From positions 1 to 22,197 of the forward strand of contig CAYPCH010000060.1 in the NCBI GenBank assembly GCA_964409165.1: a stretch of 22,197 bases of DNA, in the 5' to 3' direction. Below the pieces are notes generated by a model that worked only from the letters and a program-made list of their open reading frames with translations, did no database searches and was not told the origin of the DNA. Positions 7,469 to 14,352 of this stretch are shown piece after piece (within the stretch, counting starts at the first letter, position 1; each line of letters starts with the position of its first letter). Position numbers and translations under genes: made by a program. Source of the DNA: CAYPCH01 sp964409165 (GTDB taxonomy: Bacteria; Bacillota; Clostridia; Acetivibrionales; Acetivibrionaceae).

Positions 7469-8836
7469 CTATCTTTCTCCTATCGGGACATACTTTCGCC
7501 TTTGAGCAATGCTCTTATATGCAGGTCTTATAATTTTGCCGGCATTCACTATTTCTTCAACCCGGTGTGCACTCCAACCAACAATTCTGGATATCGCAAA
7601 AATCGGAGTATACATTTCCGGGGGAATATCCAACATACGGTACACAAAACCGGAATAAAAATCTACATTTGCACTTACTCCCTTATACATTTTGCGCACA
7701 TCTGCTATTACTTCCGGAGCAATCTTTTCAACTTTTGAATAAAGCATATACTCATCCTCAAGCCCCTTTTCCTTTGCCAGCCTTTCAACATAATCCTTGA
7801 ATATTACTGCTCTAGGGTCGGATATTGAATACACTGCATGCCCTATTCCGTATATAAGCCCTGAACGGTCAAATGCCTCTTTATTAAGCAATTTCATAAG
7901 GTAAGCCGTTATCTCTTCATCATCATTCCAGTCTTTTATGTTTTGCTTTATATCCTCAAACATCTGGACAACCTTAATGTTTGCTCCGCCATGCCTTGGT
8001 CCCTTCAGCGAACCTAATGCCGCAGCTATTGCCGAATATGTGTCAGTTCCCGAGGATGTTACAACATGCGTTACAAAGGATGAATTGTTACCTCCTCCAT
8101 GCTCCGCATGAAGCACAAGGGCAAGATCCAGTAGCTTTGCCTCAAGTTCAGTGTATTTACTATCCGGTCTGATCATATGCAAGATATTTTCAGCGGTACT
8201 CAAATCCGGTCTGGGTGCATGAATATAAAGGCTCTTATTTTCATGATAATGAGCATAGGCCTGATATCCATATACTGCAAGCATTGAAAAACATGCAGTA
8301 AGCTTGATGCACTGCTTTAAAACATTCTTAATTGATGTATCATCCGCCTTGTCGTCAACACTATATAAACAAAGTACACTTCTGGCAAGAACGTTCATTA
8401 CATCCTTGCTTGGAGACTTTAAAATCATGTCGCGCACAAAGTCATCAGGAAGCTTGCGGTTATATGCCAGCAACTCATTAAAGCTTTTGAGAGAATTCTT
8501 GTCCGGAAGTTCCCCAAAAAGCAGAAGATAACAAGTTTCTTCAAACCCGCTCCGGTTCTCACCAAGAAATCCGTTAACGATATCAACAACATCCACGCCT
8601 CTGTAAATAAGTCTGCCCGGGACAGGAACCATTTCATTTTCGTCAACAATATATGCATGTACCTCACAGATATCTGTCAATCCTACCAAGACACCTCTTC
8701 CATCTATATCACGCAGACCACGTTTCACGCTATATTTGCTGTAGAATTCAGGCTCAATCTTACTGCATTTTTGAGCCATAACGCTCAATTCATCAAGCAT
8801 TTTAGTTTCATTGATCTCTATATTACTTTTATTCAT
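7469..8836 (-). CDS. gltA: Citrate synthase (Si-type fold)
   Basis: A 455-residue enzyme that condenses acetyl-CoA with oxaloacetate to citrate in the cytoplasm, feeding 2-oxoglutarate and glutamate synthesis in an anaerobe. The catalytic residues are visible: His282 in GPRHGGAN, His333 in GIGHAVYSISDPR and Asp392 in SANVDFYSGFVY; LHAEHGGGNNSSF (from about 242) is also conserved. It is about 20-30 residues longer than many bacterial type I enzymes because of an N-terminal extension (residues 1-60), as in other clostridial homologues. ATG 8836 follows a GGGGG stretch by 5 nt. The gene is monocistronic, with a downstream hairpin, and the upstream region carries a copy of the dispersed motif 35 bp before the start. 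A methylcitrate synthase role is possible but no prp genes are near. Confidence 0.93.
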   Translation of the reverse strand: MNKSNIEINETKMLDELSVMAQKCSKIEPEFYSKYSVKRGLRDIDGRGVLVGLTDICEVHAYIVDENEMVPVPGRLIYRGVDVVDIVNGFLGENRSGFEETCYLLLFGELPDKNSLKSFNELLAYNRKLPDDFVRDMILKSPSKDVMNVLARSVLCLYSVDDKADDTSIKNVLKQCIKLTACFSMLAVYGYQAYAHYHENKSLYIHAPRPDLSTAENILHMIRPDSKYTELEAKLLDLALVLHAEHGGGNNSSFVTHVVTSSGTDTYSAIAAALGSLKGPRHGGANIKVVQMFEDIKQNIKDWNDDEEITAYLMKLLNKEAFDRSGLIYGIGHAVYSISDPRAVIFKDYVERLAKEKGLEDEYMLYSKVEKIAPEVIADVRKMYKGVSANVDFYSGFVYRMLDIPPEMYTPIFAISRIVGWSAHRVEEIVNAGKIIRPAYKSIAQRRKYVPIGER

Positions 8837-8870
8837 AGAATCCCCCTTTTCCTACAGTCTTTTTTAAAAC

Positions 8871-8975
8871 TGTATTGAACACAATAAAGATTTTAAATCG
8901 CACTTCACTTTTCTTAATACAATATCACAAAAATTAGTTTTTCAATTAAGAATCATTTTCGTGATCAATATACAT
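8871..8975 (-). repeat. Dispersed intergenic motif, copy B, upstream of citrate synthase
   Basis: On the minus strand: ATTGATCACGAAAATGATT, a spacer of about 40 nt, then GTGAAGTGCGATTTAAAAT and CTTTATTGTGTTCAATACA. The second block is about 83% identical by eye to copy A (1935-1980) and similar to copy C. It ends 35 bp before the citrate synthase start. Its position would suit an operator, but copy A has no gene in the matching position. Confidence 0.45.
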
Positions 8976-9117
8976 TACTTAAGACAAGCGGTTTACCTAA
9001 AAGACAATATCATTTAAATGAATAAATTTGTATTATAATTTTACATTATGTCAGTTGTAAATACAATAAAAAAAACAACTTGCTTTAAATGGTATTATTG
9101 CTTGTTTAAACTCAACA
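8976..9117. other. AT-rich intergenic remainder between citrate synthase and element 2
   Basis: Together with the motif before it and the palindromic element after it, this makes up the 438-bp gap between citrate synthase and the rhomboid-like gene. No coding frame, hairpin or promoter stands out. Confidence 0.4.
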
Positions 9118-9252
9118 ACTCAACTTTCCTACAGTATTTATGGGCTCTTTACCACTAACGTAGCATTGCTTACCGCGGCTAAAATGTAAACTTTTTGCCC
9201 TTAACTTGTGAGCAACCATAGCCTCAAAATACTATAATTGGGAAAGTTGAGT
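9118..9252 (+). repeat. MITE-like palindromic element, copy 2 (135 bp)
   Basis: Same orientation and length as copy 1, with ends ACTCAACTTTCCTAC and TTGGGAAAGTTGAGT. It is the most diverged copy (GCTTACCGCGG, TAAAATG). The flanks CAACA (9113-9117) and CAATA (9253-9257) match at four of five positions, a possible decayed target duplication. It lies 22 bp beyond the stop of the rhomboid-like gene. Confidence 0.82.
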
Positions 9253-9274
9253 CAATAATTATTCGCAATTCATA

Positions 9275-10105
9275 TTAAGAATCGGTTTCATTCTTTATAT
9301 GCTCATGATTCTTTAGGTGGTCCATGCAATACTCATAATCGCCTTCACAGGATGAACAATACCTGAATTCAGCCTGAGGATTGTCTTTTTCCGTTATTCC
9401 GCATACGGTGCATTTATGCATAAAGGCTTTATGAGGTTTACTCAAATTGAACTTCGTCTTCCTCACAATGGAACCCCCTCTGGTTCTTGACCTGAACAAA
9501 ATATCCTTTCCAAAGAAAAGAAAATAGTTTATTATCGACATAATTGCAGCTACCTTAAAAGATAACGGGATCAGGGGCATCAGAATTACAAACGATATGC
9601 CGAACCAGTTAAGCCACGCCATATACTTAACCTTAACAGGAATAAAAAAGAATAGCATTATTTCGTAATTCGGGTATATACGTGCAAAGGCTAAAAACAA
9701 AGACATGTTAAGGAACGTTGCCGTTCCCATCGAACCCTCTGTATACATGTTCATGATATACGTTGCAACTGTTGTACCGATCATCCCGGTCAGATAGAAC
9801 AAATTGAACTTAAAGCTTCCCCATTCTTGCTCTAAGGCTGTCCCGATGGTATAATAAAGGCTTAAGACAAAAAGAATCCAGATTATTGACGAAAATCCAA
9901 GCACAGGAGGTATAAATATATATGTAATCAGCCTCCAGACCTCACCTTTTGATATAAGGTAAGGGTTTAAATACAGCAGGTCAATAACTTCCGGTTTGAC
10001 CAGATGGAGCAGAAAAACAGCCATATTAAGCGCTACAATGTGTAGCATCAGTCCCTTTATTGCAAATTTGCGAAATTTTCTTTCCAATCTGTCAAGCAAA
10101 CTCAT
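9275..10105 (-). CDS. Rhomboid-fold pseudoprotease with C-terminal zinc ribbon
   Basis: A protein of about 276 residues with six predicted transmembrane segments (about residues 16-206), then a soluble Cys/His-rich tail. The membrane part follows the rhomboid pattern: GEVWRLITYIFIPP (a WR motif as in rhomboids and derlins), LYYTIGTALEQEWGSFKFN, and a segment aligning with the GxSG helix that reads SMGTATFLN. The catalytic Ser is therefore missing, and the last membrane helix has no His. The tail has CTVCGITEKDN, then YCSSC, then CMDHLKNHEH, consistent with a zinc-binding ribbon. The likely role is substrate or partner binding in the membrane, not proteolysis. ATG 10105 is preferred, with GGGAG about 11 nt upstream; a TTG at 10117 is too close to it. 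The assignment rests on fold-level pattern matching. Confidence 0.75.
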   Translation of the reverse strand: MSLLDRLERKFRKFAIKGLMLHIVALNMAVFLLHLVKPEVIDLLYLNPYLISKGEVWRLITYIFIPPVLGFSSIIWILFVLSLYYTIGTALEQEWGSFKFNLFYLTGMIGTTVATYIMNMYTEGSMGTATFLNMSLFLAFARIYPNYEIMLFFFIPVKVKYMAWLNWFGISFVILMPLIPLSFKVAAIMSIINYFLFFGKDILFRSRTRGGSIVRKTKFNLSKPHKAFMHKCTVCGITEKDNPQAEFRYCSSCEGDYEYCMDHLKNHEHIKNETDS

Positions 10106-10188
10106 TATTATCAACACTCCCAGATTATTTATAAATAATTATAATTATTATACCCCTGTTAATTGCTTTATTCAAATTATATTAATTA

Positions 10189-10327
10189 ACTCAACTTTCC
10201 CACTTATAGTATTTTGAGGCTCTGGTTGCTCACAAGTTAAGGTCAAAAAGTTTACTTTTTGACCTTAACTTGTGAGCAATGCTATGTTAGTGGCAAAGAG
10301 CCCATAAATACTGTGGGAAAGTTGAGT
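10189..10327 (-). repeat. MITE-like palindromic element, copy 3 (139 bp, perfect core)
   Basis: Inverted relative to copies 1 and 2. The ends are ACTCAACTTTCCCAC and GTGGGAAAGTTGAGT, a perfect 15-bp inverted repeat. The core is a near-perfect palindrome of about 50 bp: GCTCACAAGTTAAGG, AAAAAGT and mirror images. It is flanked by TAATTA on both sides (10183-10188, 10328-10333), an apparent 6-bp target duplication. Confidence 0.88.
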
Positions 10328-10354
10328 TAATTACATTATTTGAATTATAATTTT

Positions 10355-10366
10355 ACGCTTAAGCGT
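10355..10366. other. 12-bp perfect palindrome before a T-run
   Basis: ACGCTTAAGCGT is a perfect palindrome with TTTT before it and TTTTT after it, 28 bp beyond element 3. It is too short and loop-less for a good terminator and could be a dimeric protein site. Nothing else supports a role. Confidence 0.25.
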
Positions 10367-10405
10367 TTTTCTATTTATCTGTTATATCAAATCTGTCCAA
10401 GTTAT

Positions 10406-10455
10406 AATAAAAACTGCACATCGTCAAAGGCTCTCCATATGAAAATGCGCAGTTT
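10406..10455 (-). terminator. Terminator of the zinc-ribbon coiled-coil gene
   Basis: AAACTGCACAT (10411-10421) and ATGCGCAGTTT (10445-10455) form an 11-bp stem with one mismatch. On the minus strand the 3' arm runs into a T-rich tract (GCAGTTTTTATTAT). It lies about 55 bp after the stop of the 10510-10992 gene. Confidence 0.75.
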
Positions 10456-10509
10456 AATTTGTTCTGCAATAATCTCTATATAATGCTATTCTTTATATTA
10501 TTCTTTATA

Positions 10510-10992
10510 TTATTCTTTATCCTGTTCTTCGACTTCACTAACAGATTCATCTTCGTTAACAGCTTCACCGGATATTATAATAACATCTTGTTCCCCTTCA
10601 TTTCCGTCTTCACTCTCAACAAGAACCAGAGGTATCTCCTGCTTGGCACCACATTTCGGACAGTATGCAACTTCCGCCTCCAACTCGGCTGTACAAGAAG
10701 GACATACTTTTACGTCCTTCAGACGTAATATTTGCTCTTTCATTGCTTTAATGTCATCCTTGCTTGTAACTATCTGCTCACAATGTTTCTTTAACTCCTC
10801 TTCCACAGTTTCCCCAGTCTCATATAAAGCAAACACTTTTCTGCCTATCTGTGCATATACCTTTTCTATTTTATCTTCTTCATTGCTTATGCTAACTTTT
10901 AATTTTGTAATCTCCACAACATCACTTGACTTTCTTGCGGCTGTTTTCGCGGCATCGCTAACTTTCTTTGAAATCTTTTTTACAAAATCCAT
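10510..10992 (-). CDS. Zinc-ribbon protein with N-terminal coiled coil
   Basis: A 160-residue soluble protein. Residues 1-90 are a basic, amphipathic coiled-coil region (MDFVKKISKKVSDAAK and onward). Residues 97-117 form a zinc ribbon with CPSC and CPKCGAKQ. The last 40 residues are strongly acidic. This layout is common in clostridial zinc-ribbon proteins of unknown role, which may bind membranes or nucleic acid. The start is firm: AAGGAGG lies 8 nt before ATG 10992. The 3' end overlaps an imperfect tandem repeat of TTCTTTATATTA (10493-10520), so the stop-codon region is prone to slippage and the length of the acidic tail may vary between strains. It is monocistronic, with its own terminator. 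Confidence 0.82.
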   Translation of the reverse strand: MDFVKKISKKVSDAAKTAARKSSDVVEITKLKVSISNEEDKIEKVYAQIGRKVFALYETGETVEEELKKHCEQIVTSKDDIKAMKEQILRLKDVKVCPSCTAELEAEVAYCPKCGAKQEIPLVLVESEDGNEGEQDVIIISGEAVNEDESVSEVEEQDKE

Positions 10993-11088
10993 AAATGCTT
11001 CCTCCTTTCACTCATAAAACGTATTTAACTCTATACTATATATAATATACTATTTAATAATATATTCCAATACCAAAAATAAATATTT

Positions 11089-11125
11089 TTAATTGTTTTA
11101 TTAAGATTTTTAATAAAACAATTAA
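11089..11125. other. Perfect 15-bp inverted repeat (hairpin)
   Basis: TTAATTGTTTTATTA (11089-11103) and TAATAAAACAATTAA (11111-11125) pair perfectly over a 7-nt loop. It lies about 100 bp upstream of the zinc-ribbon gene and downstream of the 32-residue micro-ORF. Read on the minus strand it could end the micro-ORF transcript, but it is almost pure A/T and lacks a separate T-tract. Confidence 0.5.
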
Positions 11126-11144
11126 CTTTATACATCTAAAGCTT

Positions 11145-11193
11145 TGTAAAGTTGGCAAAATTGCAAAGTAAAAAAAGCTTTTCCAACTTTACA
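11145..11193. other. 11-bp inverted repeat around a 27-nt loop
   Basis: TGTAAAGTTGG (11145-11155) and CCAACTTTACA (11183-11193) are perfect complements. With the hairpin at 11089-11125 it makes two consecutive structures in the 245-bp gap between the micro-ORF and the zinc-ribbon gene. It could be a terminator region, part of a small RNA, or a protein-binding site. Nothing in the sequence decides between these. Confidence 0.4.
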
Positions 11194-11237
11194 TGAGATC
11201 AATTATTGTCCTTTTTTCCTTTTAATTTTTTTGCTTC

Positions 11238-11336
11238 CTACTTTTTGCTTCCTACAAAGAAATATCCATAAGTTACAACAAAGAAAATCAGACCAACAGA
11301 CATCCACATAATACCCAGTAATTTTTTATCACCCAT
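11238..11336 (-). CDS. 32-residue single-pass membrane micro-protein
   Basis: ATG 11336 to TAG 11238 encodes MGDKKLLGIMWMSVGL, then IFFVVTYGYFFVGSKK: a short basic N-terminus, one transmembrane helix (about 6-28) and a basic tail. This is a typical layout for small clostridial membrane proteins. The ribosome binding site is weak (AGGTG about 10 nt upstream). The frame is also open for 12 codons upstream. The coding end lies in a tandem duplication of AGGAAGCAAAAAGT, so the stop codon was created or copied by the duplication. An extended -10 sequence lies about 105 bp upstream. I do not recognise the family; the membrane helix is the main support for coding. Confidence 0.5.
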   Translation of the reverse strand: MGDKKLLGIMWMSVGLIFFVVTYGYFFVGSKK

Positions 11337-11391
11337 TATGTTATGAACACCTACAAAAGAATCATCTCCGTGCCTTCATTAACATAATAAG

Positions 11392-11434
11392 GGTAGATTT
11401 GTATAAATCCACCCTTGTTATGTACCAACACCTT
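11392..11434 (-). promoter_or_regulatory. Long hairpin at the presumed 5' end of the micro-protein transcript
   Basis: ACATAATAAGGGTAGATTT (11392-11410) pairs with AAATCCACCCTTGTTATGT (about 11416-11434) along 19 positions with two non-Watson-Crick pairs. It lacks a T-tract. It lies between the 11557-12957 gene and the micro-ORF, right after the candidate -10 at 11440-11445, so the transcript would begin with this hairpin. It may stabilise the 5' end or be the target of a regulator. Confidence 0.45.
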
Positions 11435-11439
11435 ATATT

Positions 11440-11449
11440 ATTATACCAT
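11440..11449 (-). promoter_or_regulatory. Extended -10 promoter for the membrane micro-protein
   Basis: The minus strand reads TATGGTATAAT, a full extended -10 (TGNTATAAT). No good -35 is seen at the normal spacing, which is acceptable for extended -10 promoters. Transcription would start near 11433. Confidence 0.4.
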
Positions 11450-11556
11450 ATAACTGCTTGCCCTTGTTCAAAAAAGCTCCTAGTGCCCTGTTAGTATTGG
11501 CAATATGTTTTATTATCAAGTCAACTACCGCTTATCCAATAATACACTGATTTGCA

Positions 11557-12957
11557 CTAATTCATGGTAAGTATTTTGCCATTCTTAGGATTTATGTAAA
11601 CCAACCAATAGCCAAACGCACCATATTTAGGGTCATTTCCCTCTAACTGTGCCCATCTGCAAATATTTGCAAAAGGCTTTTCATCAACCCAATATACCGA
11701 TGGTATTCCACAGACTATAAACTGCTTACCTTCATCCCCATCATAAATCCCGACAATCAGATGCCTGTATTTGAAATGTGCCATCAGCACCTGAGGATTA
11801 AAAAGCACCGGTACCTTAATATTTATCTGGAACAATGTGTTGTTAAGATGGACGGGACTTACTACTTTCCACCATTTATAATCCTTCCTGTTTGTCTTGA
11901 AGGGATCATACTTTATAAAGCATTTGTCAAGCTTCTCTTCAACCATCTTCACATCGGCAATACCCGGTTCAGGGTTTTCGCATGTTTTTGGACTGCAATT
12001 GCTGCAAGTATTACAGTCTTTTTTATCAATTCCGATATTATCCTTGCCTATTTCGTGATTACCGGGCAGAACTTTATTTTCTGTATTTTCTATTCCTGTA
12101 TTTGGGTTCTCATTAACATCGCTTCCAGACTGTTCAGACTGTTTATGCTGTTCAAATTGTATATTCTGTTCATCGTTCTCAGGATGTTTTACTTCTTTGA
12201 GTCCGTCTTCAGTCCCAGCCTCCTGCTCATTTTGCTTTTTATCCAATGCTATTTTTACTTCAATTCCTTCATAATTGTTATCGCTATTTTTGTCTTTTAA
12301 ATTAGTATCATCTGTACTTTTTACATTTTCATCAACACTAACGTCAAATTTGCTTATTATTTCTTCCTTGAATTCTTTACCCACATTACCTGCATTACCT
12401 GCTTTACCTGCTTTGTCTTCTTTACTTGCATTATCTGTTTTATCTTCTTTGCTCATTATGTCTTTTTTGACCTTATCTTTATCTTTTTTCTCTTTTTCCT
12501 CTTTTCTTATTTGCTGTTCAGACAGTATCTTTTTAAGTTTGCTCCTCCAGTCGGATTTTCCCCCTTTGTACGATATCAGAGGGCATATGATTTCGTTCAA
12601 GGTTTTTCCTTTATGTTGTACCAGCACCGCCACAACATTGATATCTTCAATAGTAAGACCGGTTCTGCCTATATTGCCGGGATCAAATTCCAAGGATAGT
12701 TCACCCTTATTCCTGTTCAAAGGAATTATACCTGCGTCAAAAGGGACTATACCGTTTTCATCTGTCTTCATCATGTAAAGCACATAATCCAGTTTTAAAC
12801 TGTCTTCCCTTAAATTCGATACATGGCAGTCCAATTTCCCCTTACCATCTCTCACTTCAATCTTCACATGCCCCATGGGTTCTCCGCCTTCTTTAAACCC
12901 TACATCCTCTTGACTGAATATAAGAAATGACCTCTGGTATTTATACTTGCTATCCAA
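11557..12957 (-). CDS. Unrecognised three-part protein with charged low-complexity linker
   Basis: A protein of about 466 residues in three parts. Residues 1-140 form a beta-rich domain (FLIFSQEDVGF, GKLDCHVSNL, LDYVLYMMK). Residues about 140-340 are a disordered linker rich in Lys, Glu, Asp, Asn and Gln, with short repeats (KEDK, AGNAGN) that match a 9-bp DNA repeat near 12388-12415. Residues about 350-466 form a conserved-looking Trp/Tyr-rich domain (DYKWWKVVSP, HFKYRHLIVGIYDGDEG, AFGYWLVYINPKNG). A CNTCSNC motif near residue 320 could bind metal. There is no signal peptide or membrane helix. I chose TTG 12957, with GGGGAG 5 nt upstream, over a TTG at 12972 that overlaps the ribosome binding site. 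I cannot name the family; a spore-associated or scaffolding role is only a guess. Confidence 0.75.
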   Translation of the reverse strand: MDSKYKYQRSFLIFSQEDVGFKEGGEPMGHVKIEVRDGKGKLDCHVSNLREDSLKLDYVLYMMKTDENGIVPFDAGIIPLNRNKGELSLEFDPGNIGRTGLTIEDINVVAVLVQHKGKTLNEIICPLISYKGGKSDWRSKLKKILSEQQIRKEEKEKKDKDKVKKDIMSKEDKTDNASKEDKAGKAGNAGNVGKEFKEEIISKFDVSVDENVKSTDDTNLKDKNSDNNYEGIEVKIALDKKQNEQEAGTEDGLKEVKHPENDEQNIQFEQHKQSEQSGSDVNENPNTGIENTENKVLPGNHEIGKDNIGIDKKDCNTCSNCSPKTCENPEPGIADVKMVEEKLDKCFIKYDPFKTNRKDYKWWKVVSPVHLNNTLFQINIKVPVLFNPQVLMAHFKYRHLIVGIYDGDEGKQFIVCGIPSVYWVDEKPFANICRWAQLEGNDPKYGAFGYWLVYINPKNGKILTMN

Positions 12958-13044
12958 TTCTTCTCCCCCCAATCACTGTTTTTAAATTACCATTAACTTT
13001 TTGGTTGGTGTGTCACAAAAGCAATTGCCGTCTCCTTTTCACTT

Positions 13045-13179
13045 ACTCAACTTTTCCACTTATAGTATTTTGAGGCTCTGCTTGCTCACAAGTTAAGGTT
13101 AAAAAGTTTACCTTTTGACCGCGGTGAGCAATGCTGATTTAGCAGCAAAGAGCCCAGAAATACTGTGGGAAAGTTGAGT
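13045..13179 (-). repeat. MITE-like palindromic element, copy 4 (135 bp)
   Basis: Inverted relative to copies 1 and 2. The ends are ACTCAACTTTTCCAC and GTGGGAAAGTTGAGT. It has the CCGCGG-bearing short arm like copies 1 and 2, and several substitutions (GATTTAGCAG). The flanks CACTT and TATTT match at only three of five positions, so no clear target duplication survives. Confidence 0.82.
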
Positions 13180-13241
13180 TATTTATATATTATGAACATC
13201 CTATATTTTGCCGTTCATATATATTTATATGAGTCCTGATA

Positions 13242-13284
13242 TAAAAAAATCCGTTTATACACAAAATAAATAGCATAAACGGAT
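13242..13284 (-). terminator. Terminator of rsmA
   Basis: ATCCGTTTAT (13249-13258) and ATAAACGGAT (13275-13284) form a 10-bp stem. On the minus strand the second arm is followed by seven T residues. It lies about 70 bp beyond the rsmA stop. Confidence 0.85.
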
Positions 13285-13352
13285 ACGCAAATTATAATCA
13301 ATTTTTTAATTAAAGAATGAGAGTAAAATATTACTGCTACCTTTTCGCCTCG

Positions 13353-14195
13353 CTATTTGAATAGCAAATTGGCAAGCTGGGCAAATTTATTAATGGACAG
13401 CGTTTCTCCCCTTGCATTTTCATTTATATCAAGCTCTTTTAAAATTCCCTTCAATTCCTCTTTTGTTTTATTGAAATTGCCTGAATTGTACAGTGCATTG
13501 ATCATTGTCTTTCTTCTCTGTCCAAAGGAAGCTCTTACCACCTTGAAAAATATATCTTTATCAAGCAGTATGACCGGAGGAGTTTTATATATTTCAAGCC
13601 TTATAACTGTTGAATCCACATCCGGCTGAGGTATAAAGCAGTGGGGCGCAACATCAAATACCTTTACGGGATTTGAATAGTACTGGACAGCAACAGACAA
13701 TGCTCCGTAGTCTTTTCCGCCCGGCTTTGCAACAATTCTTCTTGCTACCTCTTTCTGAATCATAAAGACCATTTGATCAAAATCATTTTCCTTTTCAAGA
13801 AGTTTCATTATTATGGGTGTTGTTATGTAATAGGGCAAGTTTGCCACAACTTTTATACTCCCTTGATGTTCTTTATCGAGAAGCTCTTTTATATTTACAT
13901 CCATTATATCCATGTTAATAATTTTTACATTGGAAAACTCTTTTAAATTATCCTGCAATGCAGAAATAAGGTGCTTGTCTATTTCAACAGCTATTACCTT
14001 TTTTGCTCTACGGGCAAGCTCGCAGGTCATGCTCCCTATACCGGGACCTATTTCAACCACAAGGTCGTTTTCTCCCACCCCCGCAGCATCAACTATGCGC
14101 CTTACAACATTTTCATCCGCCAGAAAATTCTGTCCTAATGATTTGGTAAGTCGAATATTATATTTTTTAACTATCTCACGTGTGTTATGTTCCAT
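13353..14195 (-). CDS. rsmA: 16S rRNA (adenine1518/1519-N6,N6)-dimethyltransferase
   Basis: A 280-residue enzyme (RsmA/KsgA) that dimethylates two adjacent adenines in the 3' hairpin of 16S rRNA during 30S maturation, using S-adenosylmethionine. The motifs are clear: SLGQNFL (19-25), the SAM-binding loop VEIGPGIGSMT (47-57), the acidic VEID (70-73), and the catalytic NLPYYITTPI (119-128). Length is normal for the family. ATG 14195 follows GGAG by 8 nt. It lies downstream of the YabE-like gene, as in Bacillus, but without the rnmV (M5 RNase) gene that usually stands between them; terminator-like hairpins occupy the gap instead. Confidence 0.96.
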   Translation of the reverse strand: MEHNTREIVKKYNIRLTKSLGQNFLADENVVRRIVDAAGVGENDLVVEIGPGIGSMTCELARRAKKVIAVEIDKHLISALQDNLKEFSNVKIINMDIMDVNIKELLDKEHQGSIKVVANLPYYITTPIIMKLLEKENDFDQMVFMIQKEVARRIVAKPGGKDYGALSVAVQYYSNPVKVFDVAPHCFIPQPDVDSTVIRLEIYKTPPVILLDKDIFFKVVRASFGQRRKTMINALYNSGNFNKTKEELKGILKELDINENARGETLSINKFAQLANLLFK

Positions 14196-14225
14196 TATTT
14201 CAACTCCAATAAATAATAGACTGAT

Positions 14226-14280
14226 AAAAAGCTCCGGTACATCAAGTCCCTAAGCTTTTTGCTGGATTTCCCTCCAGCAA
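14226..14280. terminator. Pair of hairpins between yabE-like gene and rsmA
   Basis: AAAAAGCT (14226-14233) / AGCTTTTT (14253-14260) is a perfect inverted repeat with T/A tracts on both sides, so it could terminate on either strand. Next to it TTGCTGGA (14259-14266) / TCCAGCAA (14273-14280) forms a second stem. The loop of the first (GGTACATCAAGTCC on the plus strand) resembles the next terminator's GGGACATCAAATCCC, suggesting local duplication. Confidence 0.6.
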
Positions 14281-14289
14281 ACGACCCTG

Positions 14290-14319
14290 ACAAAAACAGC
14301 CGGGACATCAAATCCCGGC
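14290..14319 (-). terminator. Terminator of the YabE-like gene
   Basis: GCCGGGA (14299-14305) / TCCCGGC (14313-14319) is a perfect GC-rich stem with a 7-nt loop. On the minus strand it is followed by TGTTTTTG. It lies 34 bp after the stop codon. Confidence 0.85.
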
Positions 14320-14352
14320 CTATTACAGTCCCTTCTTGCATTTAACCAAAAT

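Noticed and set aside
11761..12300. A 179-codon plus-strand open frame rich in Phe and Ile
   Set aside because: Antisense to the same gene. Its hydrophobicity comes from the complementary strand of charged codons; no ribosome binding site.
12275..12778. A 167-codon plus-strand open frame inside the 11557-12957 gene
   Set aside because: It is the mirror of the Lys/Glu-rich linker, which reads as Leu/Ser on the other strand. No start signal is present and the minus-strand frame is much longer.
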